From positions 124,001-188,000 of the forward strand of contig NZ_JAFCJZ010000015.1 in the NCBI RefSeq assembly GCF_018130765.1: a stretch of DNA of 64,000 bases. The letters run 5' to 3'. A model generated the notes under the pieces. The model made no database searches. It had not been told where the DNA came from and saw only the letters and a program-made list of their open reading frames with translations. The translations under genes and the position numbers were made by a program. Below are positions 51,286 to 59,605 of the stretch, in pieces (the stretch's first letter is position 1; each line of letters begins with the position of its first letter). The stretch comes from Bradyrhizobium iriomotense. GTDB taxonomy: Bacteria > Pseudomonadota > Alphaproteobacteria > Rhizobiales > Xanthobacteraceae.

Positions 51286-51621
51286 GGCAGCACTCTTGGC
51301 CTTATTCTTCGGTGGCAGGCGGCTCGCTCGTGAGGTCACTGCGGACGCCCTGTAATTCGTAAACGCCTGAAAAAAGAACGAAATTCTCTGCCGTCGATGA
51401 TAGCTCGAAGGTCGCGGAATGCAAATTTCGAGCCGAAGGTAACCTTACTCAGCGCGGGCGCGGCGACTGGTCATCCTATCACCAGTTAGCCACAGTTTGC
51501 GATTTTCCGGTTCCCCCTGGCTGCATTCCGCCGCGGGAGATGTCATAAATTGTCCGTCCCGGCGATTTGACCGGTCCAAGAAGAAGTTGCGCTGAACGCT
51601 CCAATCTTTCTTGTCACGTCA
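51286..51621. other. Gap upstream of TAXI protein and DUF3307 gene
   Basis: 336 bp between divergent genes. It contains ACTGGT..ACCAGT (51466-51486), a weak inverted repeat. I see nothing else. Confidence 0.4.
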
Positions 51622-52038
51622 ATGAGGGCGTCAGCTTTGTCGTTTCCTTCCATGTCCTCGGCGGTTCCGGTCGAAGCGCTCATTGGCTGGATGCTGCTGC
51701 TCACCTTCAAGCACATCATCGCCGATTTCGTCCTCCAGACCGCCTGGATGGCGCATGGCAAGGACCAGAAGCACGGCTGGGCCCTGCCGCTGCTGGTGCA
51801 TTGCCTGGTTCACCTTGCGGTCGCGCTGCCGCTGATCGTGATCGTCGCGCCGAAATTCTGGTTCGTGGCCTTTATCGACTTCCTGATCCACATCACGATC
51901 GACCGCGCCAAGGGATTCGTCTCCGCCAATTTCGGCGTCGACCTTTCACATCCCTGGTTCTGGACCCTGATCGGCGTCGACCAGGCGCTGCACCACCTGA
52001 CCGGCTTCGGCCTTTCCATCTTCATGGCGGCGAACTGA
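51622..52038 (+). CDS. DUF3307 membrane protein
   Basis: A 138-residue membrane protein with three to four segments (LIGWMLLLTFKHIIADFVLQTAWM, then ALPLLVHCLVHLAVALPLIVIVA, VAFIDFLIHITIDRAKG). DUF3307 proteins are of unknown function. I chose ATG 51622; ATG 51652 (MSSAVPVEAL) is also plausible, and neither has a clear ribosome-binding site. No partner. Intergenic repeats follow it. Confidence 0.65.
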   Translation: MRASALSFPSMSSAVPVEALIGWMLLLTFKHIIADFVLQTAWMAHGKDQKHGWALPLLVHCLVHLAVALPLIVIVAPKFWFVAFIDFLIHITIDRAKGFVSANFGVDLSHPWFWTLIGVDQALHHLTGFGLSIFMAAN

Positions 52039-52051
52039 TTGTTCGCACCTT

Positions 52052-52151
52052 GTCATTCCGGGGCTCGCGAAGCGAGAACCCGGAATCTCGAGATTCCCTG
52101 GTGCGCAACTGCGCACCATAGTTCGGTCCTGCGGACCGCCCCGGAATGACG
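52052..52151. repeat. Palindromic repeat (TGTCATTCCGGGGC type)
   Basis: Arms TGTCATTCCGGGGCTCGCGAAG and CCCCGGAATGACGG enclose GGTGCGCAACTGCGCACC. It shares arms with those at 4175 and 16631. Confidence 0.65.
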
Positions 52152-52220
52152 GACGAGGCAGAAGGCGCTCTGGAATTGCTGCCTCCTCACCATGAGGGGG
52201 AATCTTTCCGCGTAAACAGA

Positions 52221-52261
52221 CCTCATCCTGGCCCGCCGAAGGCGGGCGTCTCGAAGGATGG
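52221..52261. repeat. Partial repeat (CCTCATCCTG type)
   Basis: CCTCATCCTGGCCCGCCGAAGG..CGTCTCGAAGGATGG resembles part of the element at 9831. The gap 52039-52395 holds this and the previous repeat, plus the ribosome-binding site GAGGGAGAACTGCA of the next gene. Confidence 0.5.
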
Positions 52262-52395
52262 CCGCAGGGAAGCTGCCTGCCGGGTCCCTCTGATTCGCGG
52301 CCAGGGCACAAGAACCCCGGGTGACTACCGCCCAGCGTGGTTAACCTTTCATTAGAGAATTGCGCTGCATCTTCCGCACACGAGGGAGAACTGCA

Positions 52396-52794
52396 ATGTT
52401 TTCAAGCCGCGACGCCTTTGAAAGCGATTTCTGCCCGGTTCGCGACGAGCTCCTTGGCGAGATGTATCGCGCCAGCGAGAGTGGCCTGCCGAGGCTGGTT
52501 GAGAGTGTTTCCCCTGACGCGCGCGCCCGTCTGGCGCTGTTCTGCTATCGCCGCAGCCATCTGCACTCGCTGGCGGTCGCGATCGCAGCGAGCTGCAGCG
52601 AGCGCGACCTGATCGAGAACGGCGGCCGTGTCGGCTCGACGCTCTACGCGTTGTCGCGTCAGAGCTCGACCAAATCGTCGCCGTCGCTGTCGGGCGGCCG
52701 CAAGCCGATCACGCTGTCGACCAAGCCGCTGTCGGTGCTCGCACCGCTCGATGACGAGATCGACGACGAGATCAGCGAAGCCGTTCCGGCCTAA
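52396..52794 (+). CDS. Hypothetical protein, conserved-looking
   Basis: A 132-residue protein with no domain I recognise. It begins MFSSRDAFESDFCPVRDELLGEMYRASESG and has a Ser-rich middle (ALSRQSSTKSSPSLSGGRK) and an acidic end (APLDDEIDDEISEAVPA). No signal peptide or membrane helix. Its stop overlaps the stop of the YkgJ-like gene on the other strand (52791-52794). A GAGGGAGAACTGCA ribosome-binding site is clear. Function unknown. Confidence 0.55.
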   Translation: MFSSRDAFESDFCPVRDELLGEMYRASESGLPRLVESVSPDARARLALFCYRRSHLHSLAVAIAASCSERDLIENGGRVGSTLYALSRQSSTKSSPSLSGGRKPITLSTKPLSVLAPLDDEIDDEISEAVPA

Positions 52795-53114
52795 GCAGAC
52801 TCTATAACCGGCAGCCCGAACTTCCGCCGCGCCATCGCACATTCGGCGTCGCCGGGCATGCAGGTGCGGCACACCTCCGGCCGCACCGCGTAGATGCCGC
52901 AGGCCGTCGCCTTTCCGATCTCTCCCTGCAACGCCGCGCAGCGATCGCCCTCGCAGCGCATGCCGGACTGGCGGTCGTTGACCAGCGCTTCAGGAATCGC
53001 GGCAAGCTCCTCGTCGCTCTCGATCGAGAAGCGCGGCCAGTTCTGCGAATAGCCGCAGCAGGCGCCGCAACTCTGGCAGCAGCTCGACAGGTCGATCTCT
53101 TGCATCGTCGTCAT
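52791..53114 (-). CDS. YkgJ-type cysteine-cluster protein
   Basis: A 107-residue protein with many Cys in the YkgJ pattern: SCCQSCGACCGYSQNW at 10-26 and CEGDRCAALQG..CGIYAVRPEVCRTCMPGDAEC at 56-95, likely an Fe-S or zinc cluster. It may be an Fe-S oxidoreductase accessory. Its ATG overlaps the stop of the WYL regulator gene (ATGA, 53111-53114), with GAAGGACAC before it, so the two are translated together. Target unknown. Confidence 0.75.
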   Translation of the reverse strand: MTTMQEIDLSSCCQSCGACCGYSQNWPRFSIESDEELAAIPEALVNDRQSGMRCEGDRCAALQGEIGKATACGIYAVRPEVCRTCMPGDAECAMARRKFGLPVIESA

Positions 53115-53809
53115 GTGTCCTTCGGCGGACCCCAGACCAGGCTCTGCCGCCATCTCGCGCGCAGCACGTCGCGCCGTTCCGGATATCGTTCGTCGAGATA
53201 GGTCGCGTCCACCACGCGGTCGGTGCGGAAGCTGCGGAAGTCGCTGCGTAGCTCGCACCAGGCCGCGAGCAGGCGCACGGCTTCGAGATAGCCGACCGAG
53301 ATCGGCCAGATCATGCGTTCGCTGGCGCGGCCCTGCTCGTCGCGATAGCGCAGCATGATCTTCTTGCCCTCGTGGATCTGGGTGCGCGTGCGCACCATGT
53401 CGAGGCGATCAGGCTCCCTGTTCCAGCTCGGCCGCGCCCGGCTCGCCGGCTCCAGCACGAAGGGGCGCAGGCGCTCGGGGACCGTGTCGGCGATCTTGGC
53501 CATCAGGTCTTCGGCCGCGCGCGCGAGCGCCGAATCGGCATGACCCGCAACCCATTGCGCGCCCAGCACCGCCGCCTCGATCTCGTCGGGTGTCAGCATC
53601 AAAGGCGGCAGGTCAAAACCCTTTTCCAGGATGTAGCCCATGCCGGCCTCGCCGCGGATCGGCACGCGCTGGCCGATCAGCGTCGCGATGTCGCGATAGA
53701 TCGTGCGCTTCGAGGTCTCGAGCTCGGCCGCGATCGCGTCCGCCGTCAGCGGCTTCCGCGTGCGCCGGAGCACCTGGATGATCTGAAACAGCCGGTCGGC
53801 GCGTCTCAT
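53111..53809 (-). CDS. WYL-domain transcriptional regulator (second, YafY type)
   Basis: A 232-residue regulator. HTH_11 (1-60; RKPLTADAIAAELETSKRTIYRDIATLIGQRVPIRG) is followed by a WYL domain (about 120-220; ERMIWPISVGYLEAVRLLAAWCELRSDFRSFRTDRV). I chose ATG 53809; the frame stays open upstream. It is divergent from a small gene and a GST gene, the same arrangement as the regulator at 45147, with a palindrome at 53853-53876 between. Its stop overlaps the YkgJ-like ATG. It probably controls itself and the GST side. Confidence 0.87.
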   Translation of the reverse strand: MRRADRLFQIIQVLRRTRKPLTADAIAAELETSKRTIYRDIATLIGQRVPIRGEAGMGYILEKGFDLPPLMLTPDEIEAAVLGAQWVAGHADSALARAAEDLMAKIADTVPERLRPFVLEPASRARPSWNREPDRLDMVRTRTQIHEGKKIMLRYRDEQGRASERMIWPISVGYLEAVRLLAAWCELRSDFRSFRTDRVVDATYLDERYPERRDVLRARWRQSLVWGPPKDT

Positions 53810-53852
53810 GACAATTCTCTTCTCGAACGACGGATCAGAAATCGGCGCGCGG

Positions 53853-53876
53853 CTGCTGACAGGATGTTGGCAGCAG
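53853..53876. promoter_or_regulatory. Putative WYL operator (second module)
   Basis: CTGCTGACA - GGATGT - TGGCAGCAG, one mismatch between arms. The core CTGACA..GGATGT resembles the operator at 46139 (CTGACA..AGGATGT). It is 44 bp before the regulator's start and 46 bp before the start of the 86-residue gene. Confidence 0.55.
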
Positions 53877-53922
53877 GGGGGTTCTATACCGGGACAACAC
53901 ATCGACTGAAGAGGATTTGTCC

Positions 53923-54183
53923 ATGATCACTCCAATCCATCTCGGCCTGGCCGCACCGCTGTGGCGGGCGCAGCTGTGGCAGGCCCGGGCCTTTGGCCGC
54001 CTCGTTTCGCTCGATCTCATGGCCGTTGATCTCCGATTTGCACTCGCAAGCGTGGTGGCGCGCTCGCTGACCCAGGCCGCGGACGCACTGGTCCGCCACG
54101 TCATGACCCGCGCCTGGCGGGGGGCCCGTTTCGCAGAAGATATCACGGCTGCTGCCACCATGGTGGCAGCAGCCCGTCACTAG
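53923..54183 (+). CDS. Small hypothetical protein in WYL/GST module
   Basis: An 86-residue protein, alpha-helical by pattern, beginning MITPIHLGLAAPLWRAQLWQ and ending with a GST-adjacent Ala-rich tail (ITAAATMVAAARH). No motif or signal peptide. GAGGATTTGTCC precedes the ATG. It lies between the WYL palindrome and the GST, whose ATG is 35 bp downstream, so it is probably the first gene of that operon. Function unknown. Confidence 0.5.
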   Translation: MITPIHLGLAAPLWRAQLWQARAFGRLVSLDLMAVDLRFALASVVARSLTQAADALVRHVMTRAWRGARFAEDITAAATMVAAARH

Positions 54184-54218
54184 GTTCCATCAAACTTGGC
54201 AGGTTCAGGAGAGCTTTC

Positions 54219-54947
54219 ATGATCACGCTTTACGGCTTTGGCACCGGCTTCGGCCTGCCGGAAATCAGCCCCTTCGTCACCAAGACGGAGGTGCAGCTCA
54301 AGATGGCGGGGCTGCCCTACCGGAAGGAGCGCGCGATGCCGCCCGCCTCGCCGAAGGGGCAATTGCCGTTCATCGACGATGGCGGCGAGGCGGTGGCCGA
54401 TTCCACCTTCATCCGCGCCCATATCGAGCGCCGCTACGGCTTCGATTTCGACGCCGGCCTCTCGCTGCAGGAGCGCGCGCAGGCCTGGGCGTTCGAGCGC
54501 ATGATCGAGCACCATGTCTATTGGGCGCTGGTCGGCGCGCGCTGGGTCGATCCGGTCAATTTTGCCAAGGGCCCTGCGCATTTCTTCGACGGCGCACCGG
54601 AGCACAACCGCGAGAAGCTGCGCGAGGACGCGCAGTTCCGCGTCGCCGAGAACTATCTGCTCTCCGGTCTTGGCCGCCATGCGCCCGATGACGACGTCGA
54701 TCTCGCCGTCCGCTCGCTGTTCGCGCTGTCGGTGCAGCTCGGCGACAAGGCCTATCTGATGGGCAACAAGCCCTGCGGCGTCGATGCGACAGCCTTCGGC
54801 GCGCTCGCGGGGATCCTGACGCCGTTCTTCGAGTCCGGACTGCGGCAGCGGGCCGAGGGATTTGCGAACCTCACGGCGTATGTCGACCGCATGATGGACA
54901 ATTACTATCCGGAGTTCGCCTGGACCCCGCTGCGGCAGGCAGCTTGA
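54219..54947 (+). CDS. GST-like protein (failed-axon-connections type)
   Basis: A 242-residue GST-fold protein: N-terminal ITLYGFGTGFGLPEISPFVTKTEVQLKMAGLPYR, SPKGQLPFIDDGGEAVADSTFIRAHIE with the cis-Pro and the acidic pocket residue, and a C-terminal domain with VDATAFGALAGIL. This looks like the GST_N_3/Faxc type. It follows the small gene by 35 bp and, with it, is divergent from the second WYL regulator. A detoxifying or catabolic thiol reaction is likely, but substrate is not known. Confidence 0.83.
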   Translation: MITLYGFGTGFGLPEISPFVTKTEVQLKMAGLPYRKERAMPPASPKGQLPFIDDGGEAVADSTFIRAHIERRYGFDFDAGLSLQERAQAWAFERMIEHHVYWALVGARWVDPVNFAKGPAHFFDGAPEHNREKLREDAQFRVAENYLLSGLGRHAPDDDVDLAVRSLFALSVQLGDKAYLMGNKPCGVDATAFGALAGILTPFFESGLRQRAEGFANLTAYVDRMMDNYYPEFAWTPLRQAA

Positions 54948-54990
54948 AACTTGATGGGATGAGCCCCGGCTGGCGCTCCGACAAAGGTGC

Positions 54991-55141
54991 GTTCCCTCCC
55001 CCCTTGCGGGGGAGGGCTAGGGAGAGGGGTAGCCCAGCAAAAGGTGCCGGTGTTGTTGATCCACCGAAGGCGGTGCGCGACGGAAGGAATCCCCGTGTGG
55101 CACCCCTCTCCCTGCCCCTCCCCCGCAAGGGGGAAGGGAAC
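54991..55141. repeat. Palindromic repeat (CGTTCCCTCCCCC type)
   Basis: Arms GTTCCCTCCCCCCTTGCGGG and CCCGCAAGGGGGAAGGGAAC with inner GGGAGAGGGGTAG..CACCCCTCTCCC. It fills most of the gap between the GST-like gene and the solute-binding protein gene. Confidence 0.65.
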
Positions 55142-55204
55142 GGAGAGAGAGCCGTAGTTGGCCAAACTCGTTTCGAGTTTGCGCTCGCGAATCTCAAAGC
55201 CAAA

Positions 55205-55233
55205 ACAAAAGAGCCGGCCCATCGGGCCGGCTC
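55205..55233 (-). terminator. Rho-independent terminator of the 55-60 kb operon
   Basis: On the minus strand, a 10-bp stem GAGCCGGCCC / GGGCCGGCTC with a 3-base loop is followed by TTTTGTTTTG. It lies 27 bp after the stop of the solute-binding protein gene at 55260. Confidence 0.85.
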
Positions 55234-55259
55234 TCGTCGTCTCACAATTGTCGCTATGC

Positions 55260-56411
55260 CTACTTCACCAGCGTGTACTTGCCGTTCTTCACGGTGAGCA
55301 GGATGCGCGAGCGCTCGTCGAGGCCGTAGCGGTCCTTTTCGGTGAAGTTGTAGACGCCCTGGCTTGCCGCCAGCTCCTTCTCGGAGAGCAGTGCCTGGCG
55401 GATCGCTTCGCGGAATTCCGGCGTGCCGGGTTTTGCGGTTTTCAGCGCGGTCGGGATGATGCGCTTGAGGATCTCGAAGGCGTCGTAGGAATGACCGGCG
55501 AACTGGCTGCGGCTGTTCGGGCCGTATTTGGCTTCATACGCCGTGTTGAGCGCGAGGCCCGGCTTCTTGGTGGCGGCTTCGTCCGGCTGGTCCTCGGGGT
55601 CCATGACGGGACCGGAGGCCATCAGCACGCCTTCCGCCGCTTTGCCGGCGATGCGGATGAAGTCCATGCTGGCAGCGCCGTGGGTCTGGTAGATCAGGCC
55701 CTGATAGCCGCGCTCGCGCAGCTCGGTCTGCGGCAGCGCGGCCGCGGTGCCGGAGGCGCCGACCAGGATCGCGTCGGGATTGGCGGCGACGAGCTTCAGC
55801 ACCTGGCCGGTCACCGACGTATCCGGACGGGCAAAGCGCTCCTCGTCGACGATGGTCATGCCCATCGGCACGGCCTGCGCTTTCAAATCGTTGAACCAGA
55901 GGTCGCCATAGGAGTCGGAATAACCGATATAGCCGAGGGTCTTGATGCCCTTCGACTTCATGTGATCGTACAGCACCTTGCCGACGATCGGGATCGGCTG
56001 CGGCATCGCCACCGACCACTTCATGCGTTCCGGCGTGATCGGGAAGGGCGCCAGACCAAAGTGCGGGATGCCGGCCTCGTTGGCGACGTTGGAGACCGCA
56101 ATCGTCGGCGGCGTCAGCGCCGAGCCCATGATGATGTCGGCCTTGGATTCGGTGACGAAGCGGCGGGCGTTGGTGGTCGCCGTGGTGGGATCGCCGCCAT
56201 CGTCGAGCACGATCACCTTCAGCGGCACGCCGCCGATCTCTTTCGGCACGAATTCCAGCGCGTTGCGCTCGGGAATGCCGAGGGCGGCGCCCGGGCCGGT
56301 CGTGGTGGTGGTGATGCCGATGGTGATTTCGCTGGTCTGGGCCAGCGCGGGCAGCGCCGGCAGGGCGAGCGTCGCCGCGGCAATCGCGGCGGTCAGGTAA
56401 AAGCGTTTCAT
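55260..56411 (-). CDS. ABC transporter solute-binding protein (last gene of hydroxycinnamate-type operon)
   Basis: A 383-residue LivJ-like binding protein with a signal peptide (MKRFYLTAAIAAATLALPALPALAQ, cleavage near 24). The ligand-binding region starts SEITIGITTTTTGPGAALGIPERNALEF. It has GGGAGGAATAG before the ATG and follows the thioesterase gene by 79 bp on the same strand. In R. palustris, similar binding proteins serve aromatic-acid uptake; by context this one may bind a hydroxycinnamate. No permease or ATPase lies beside it. A terminator follows. Confidence 0.87.
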   Translation of the reverse strand: MKRFYLTAAIAAATLALPALPALAQTSEITIGITTTTTGPGAALGIPERNALEFVPKEIGGVPLKVIVLDDGGDPTTATTNARRFVTESKADIIMGSALTPPTIAVSNVANEAGIPHFGLAPFPITPERMKWSVAMPQPIPIVGKVLYDHMKSKGIKTLGYIGYSDSYGDLWFNDLKAQAVPMGMTIVDEERFARPDTSVTGQVLKLVAANPDAILVGASGTAAALPQTELRERGYQGLIYQTHGAASMDFIRIAGKAAEGVLMASGPVMDPEDQPDEAATKKPGLALNTAYEAKYGPNSRSQFAGHSYDAFEILKRIIPTALKTAKPGTPEFREAIRQALLSEKELAASQGVYNFTEKDRYGLDERSRILLTVKNGKYTLVK

Positions 56412-56490
56412 CTATTCCTCCCTTGACGTGTTTTCTTTGAAAGCAGAAATCGAACGTGAATTCAGCCCCGTCTTTTGGTGATGCGGCGAT

Positions 56491-56910
56491 TTAGCTTCCC
56501 GTGAATTTGGCGACCATTTCCGCCGGAAACGGCGCCGATTTCAGCTTGTCGGGGTTGGCAGGATCGCGGCCGACCAAGACGCGGGTCTCGAACCCCTCGA
56601 TCGCCAGCGCCGCGCCCTTGTAGACATTGTGCTTCACCTCGAAGCTCGAGCGCTTGATGCTCTCGATCTTCGTCTCGATGGTGATCCAGTCGCCATAGGT
56701 CGAGGGGATGTAGAACTTGGCCCGCGTGTCGACCATGGGGATGCCCACCAGGCCGTATTTGCGGACCAGGTCCTGCTTGGAGAAGCCGGCGACCTCGAAC
56801 AGGGTCGAGGTCGAATCGTCGAACATCGCGAAATAGCGCGGGTAATAGACGATGTTGGCGGGGTCGCAATCACCCCACTGGATCTGGACCTCGCGCCGGT
56901 TCACGAACAT
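56491..56910 (-). CDS. 4-hydroxybenzoyl-CoA-type thioesterase
   Basis: A 139-residue hotdog-fold thioesterase. The motif WGDCDPANIVYYPRYF (12-27) holds Asp16, the usual catalytic acid of 4HBT enzymes. It would hydrolyse an acyl- or aroyl-CoA. It lies between the SDR and the solute-binding protein in the operon, 24 bp after the SDR stop. In a hydroxycinnamate beta-oxidation route it could release the benzoate-type product or control the CoA pool. The precise step is inference. Confidence 0.86.
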   Translation of the reverse strand: MFVNRREVQIQWGDCDPANIVYYPRYFAMFDDSTSTLFEVAGFSKQDLVRKYGLVGIPMVDTRAKFYIPSTYGDWITIETKIESIKRSSFEVKHNVYKGAALAIEGFETRVLVGRDPANPDKLKSAPFPAEMVAKFTGS

Positions 56911-56934
56911 GCGTGTGCGCCTCGCTCTGCGAAG

Positions 56935-57696
56935 TTACTTGGGCGCCATGCGCAGCGAGCCGTCGAGGCGCACCACTTCGCCGTTGAGGTACGCATTCTC
57001 GACCATGTGCAGCGCGAGTGCGGCGAACTCGTCGGCCTGGCCGAGCCGGCGCGGGAAGGGGATGGCGGCGGCGAGCGAATCCTGGGCTTCCTGCGGCAGG
57101 TTCGCGAGCAGCGGCGTCAGGAATAGGCCGGGCGCGATGGTCAGGACGCGGACACCGAATTGCGCGAGCTCGCGCGCGATCGGCAGCGTCATGCCGACGA
57201 TGCCGCCCTTGGAGGCCGAATAGGCGGACTGGCCGATCTGGCCGTCATAGGCGGCGACGGAGGCGGTGTTGATGATGACGCCGCGCTCGCCGGTCGCCTG
57301 CGGCTCGAGCTTAGACATCTCGGTCGCGGCAAGGCGCAGCATGTTGAAGGTGCCGATCAGATTGACCTTGATCACCTTGTCGAAATCGGCGAGCGCCATC
57401 GGGCCGTCGCGGCCGACGACGCGCTTGGCAACGCCGATGCCGGCGCAATTGACCAGCACGCGCGCCGGGCCATGGGCCTTGTTGGCCTGCGCGACCGCAG
57501 CTTCAGCGGAAGCGGCGTCGGAGACGTCGCAGGTCACGGCGACGCCCTTGATCTCAGCGGCAACGGCTTCCGCAAGCTTGGCATTCAGATCGCACACCGC
57601 GACCTTGGCGCCCTGCGCCGCCAGCTTTCGCGCGGTCGCCGCGCCCAGTCCCGATGCGCCGCCGGTGACGATGGCTGCCTGATCCTTCAACAACAT
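56935..57696 (-). CDS. Short-chain 3-hydroxyacyl-CoA dehydrogenase (HSD10-like)
   Basis: A 253-residue SDR resembling type-2 3-hydroxyacyl-CoA dehydrogenase (HSD17B10). TGGASGLGAAT is at 11-21; the triad is Ser146, Tyr159 and Lys163 (AYSASKGG). LFLTPLLANLP and RRLGQADEFAALA fit this group. It would oxidise a 3-hydroxyacyl-CoA with NAD. This fits between the hydratase and thioesterase in the same operon, and suggests a beta-oxidative shortening rather than retro-aldol cleavage of the side chain. Confidence 0.86.
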   Translation of the reverse strand: MLLKDQAAIVTGGASGLGAATARKLAAQGAKVAVCDLNAKLAEAVAAEIKGVAVTCDVSDAASAEAAVAQANKAHGPARVLVNCAGIGVAKRVVGRDGPMALADFDKVIKVNLIGTFNMLRLAATEMSKLEPQATGERGVIINTASVAAYDGQIGQSAYSASKGGIVGMTLPIARELAQFGVRVLTIAPGLFLTPLLANLPQEAQDSLAAAIPFPRRLGQADEFAALALHMVENAYLNGEVVRLDGSLRMAPK

Positions 57697-57721
57697 GGCG
57701 TTCTCCTTTGGCGATGATTTC

Positions 57722-59605
57722 TTAGCCGACCGATATCACACGGTCCGACGGATTGGCAGCGTAGAGCTCGTCGATCAAGAGGTTGCGATGTTCCAGCACC
57801 GCGCGCTGGTTGATTGAGCCCTTGTCGGTGACCTCGCCCTTGTCGATCGAGAGCGGCGCGTCCATCAGGATCGCGCGCGTGATCCGCGTCGAGGAGCCCG
57901 TGGCCGTCGACAGGAAGCGGGTCAGGCGCTCGCGGAAGGCCTCGCGCACCAGCCGGTCGCGCGCGGCGACGACGAGATCGTCGGGTGGCAGCGTCGGATT
58001 GATCAGGCGGCAACCGTCGAGGTCGAGCACGACCAGCGCAGAGACCTCGTCGCGGTTGATGCCGGCGATGACGACGTCGCGCACCAGCGGCGCGCAGGCC
58101 GCGGTGAGGCGCGCGCGCAGGGGGCCGACACTGACCCAGGTGCCACTGGCGAGCTTGAAGTCCTCGCTGACGCGGCCGTCGAAATCGAAGCCGGCGTTGA
58201 AATCATCGGGATCGGCGGGCTTGAGCGCATCGCCCATCTTGTAGAATCCTTCCTCGTCGAAGGATTTTGCGGTGATGTCGGGTTGGCGCCAGTAGCCGGG
58301 CATCACGTTCGGCCCCTTGGCGCGGACCTCCAGCTTGCCGTTGTTCGGCACCAGCTTGGCGTCATTGCCCGAGACGGGCAGGCCGACATGGCCCGAGCGG
58401 CTGGTGCGCGGATTCACCGACATGAAGAACGGCGCGGTCTCGGTCGCGCCAAGGCCGGTCAGCATCGGTACGCGATAGCCCTTCTCCTTCACCGCGAGCT
58501 CGTCGAGGCTGTTCCAGACGAACGGCGACAGCGCCGCGCCGGAGAAGAACATCGCATGAAGCCGGTCGAAGAACTTTGCGCGCAGGCCCTGGTCGTCGCG
58601 CAAATAGGGCAGCAGCGATTCATAGCCCTTCGGCACGTTGAAATAGACCGTCGGCGAAATCTCCTGGAGATTGCGCACGGTCTCCTCGATGCCGCCGGGC
58701 ACCGGCTTGCCGGCGTCCAGATACATCGAGCCGCCATTGTACAGCGTCAGGCCGATATTGTGGTTGCCGCCGAAGGTGTGATTCCACGGCAGCCAGTCGA
58801 TGATGACGGGCGGCTCGTCCTTGAGGAAGGCGAGCGTCTCACGCAGCATCACCTGGTTGGCGCAGATCATGCGCTGGGTGTTGATGACGGCCTTGGGATT
58901 GCCGGTCGAGCCCGACGTCAGCAGGAATTTTGCGATGGTATCAGGGCAGATCTTGCCATGCACCGCGTCGAGATCGCCGTGGATCGGCGTCGCCATGAGA
59001 TCGGCGAGCAGGGTGACGTCGCGGCCCGGCACCGTGCCGTAGGAGGCCGCGATCTCGGTGCCGAGCGAGACGTTGGCGGCGAGCGCGTCGGCGAACTTGT
59101 CGGCGTCCTCGGCGAAGACGAGGCCGGGCGTCAAGAGCTTCATCAGGTAAGACAGCTTGCCGTAATCCTTCGACACCAGCGAATAGGCCGGCGACACCGG
59201 GCAAAACGGAACGCCCGCGTAGAACGCGCCGAACGCCAGCAGCGCGTGGTCGATCGAATTGCCGGAGAGGATCACGACCGGCCGCTCCGCCGACAATCCG
59301 CGCGCGACCAATGCAGAGGCAATATGCCGGCTCGCGGTGAGCAGCTCGGCATAGGTGATCTTGCGCCAGCCGCGGCCGCCTTCGCGCTCGGCCATGAAGA
59401 CGCGGTCCGGCGTCGTCGTCGCCCAATGATGCAGGCGGTCGGTGATGCGGACCGGATAGTCGCCGAGCGGCTGCTTCGGCCGCAGGTAGATCGTGCCGTC
59501 GTCGCGGCGCTCGACATTGACGACGGGATCGCCGAACGAAATGGGCCGCAGCGGAGAATTGCTCGCGCCGCGCTCCATGCTGGAAGAGGACGGCTGCGCG
59601 CTCAT
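57722..59605 (-). CDS. fcs: Feruloyl-CoA synthase-type ligase
   Basis: A 627-residue AMP-forming ligase. Its P-loop motif is LLTSGSTGNPKAVINTQ (about 232-248), and LGATETAPF follows. The C-terminal DAPLSIDKGEVTDKGSINQRA has the late catalytic Lys. The length and the N-terminal part (PVVNVERRDDGTIYLRPKQPLGDYP) fit feruloyl-CoA synthases, which activate ferulate or other hydroxycinnamates. Its ATG overlaps the enoyl-CoA hydratase stop (ATGA at 59602-59605). It is the second gene of the operon. Substrate range cannot be fixed from sequence, so the symbol is tentative. Confidence 0.82.
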   Translation of the reverse strand: MSAQPSSSSMERGASNSPLRPISFGDPVVNVERRDDGTIYLRPKQPLGDYPVRITDRLHHWATTTPDRVFMAEREGGRGWRKITYAELLTASRHIASALVARGLSAERPVVILSGNSIDHALLAFGAFYAGVPFCPVSPAYSLVSKDYGKLSYLMKLLTPGLVFAEDADKFADALAANVSLGTEIAASYGTVPGRDVTLLADLMATPIHGDLDAVHGKICPDTIAKFLLTSGSTGNPKAVINTQRMICANQVMLRETLAFLKDEPPVIIDWLPWNHTFGGNHNIGLTLYNGGSMYLDAGKPVPGGIEETVRNLQEISPTVYFNVPKGYESLLPYLRDDQGLRAKFFDRLHAMFFSGAALSPFVWNSLDELAVKEKGYRVPMLTGLGATETAPFFMSVNPRTSRSGHVGLPVSGNDAKLVPNNGKLEVRAKGPNVMPGYWRQPDITAKSFDEEGFYKMGDALKPADPDDFNAGFDFDGRVSEDFKLASGTWVSVGPLRARLTAACAPLVRDVVIAGINRDEVSALVVLDLDGCRLINPTLPPDDLVVAARDRLVREAFRERLTRFLSTATGSSTRITRAILMDAPLSIDKGEVTDKGSINQRAVLEHRNLLIDELYAANPSDRVISVG

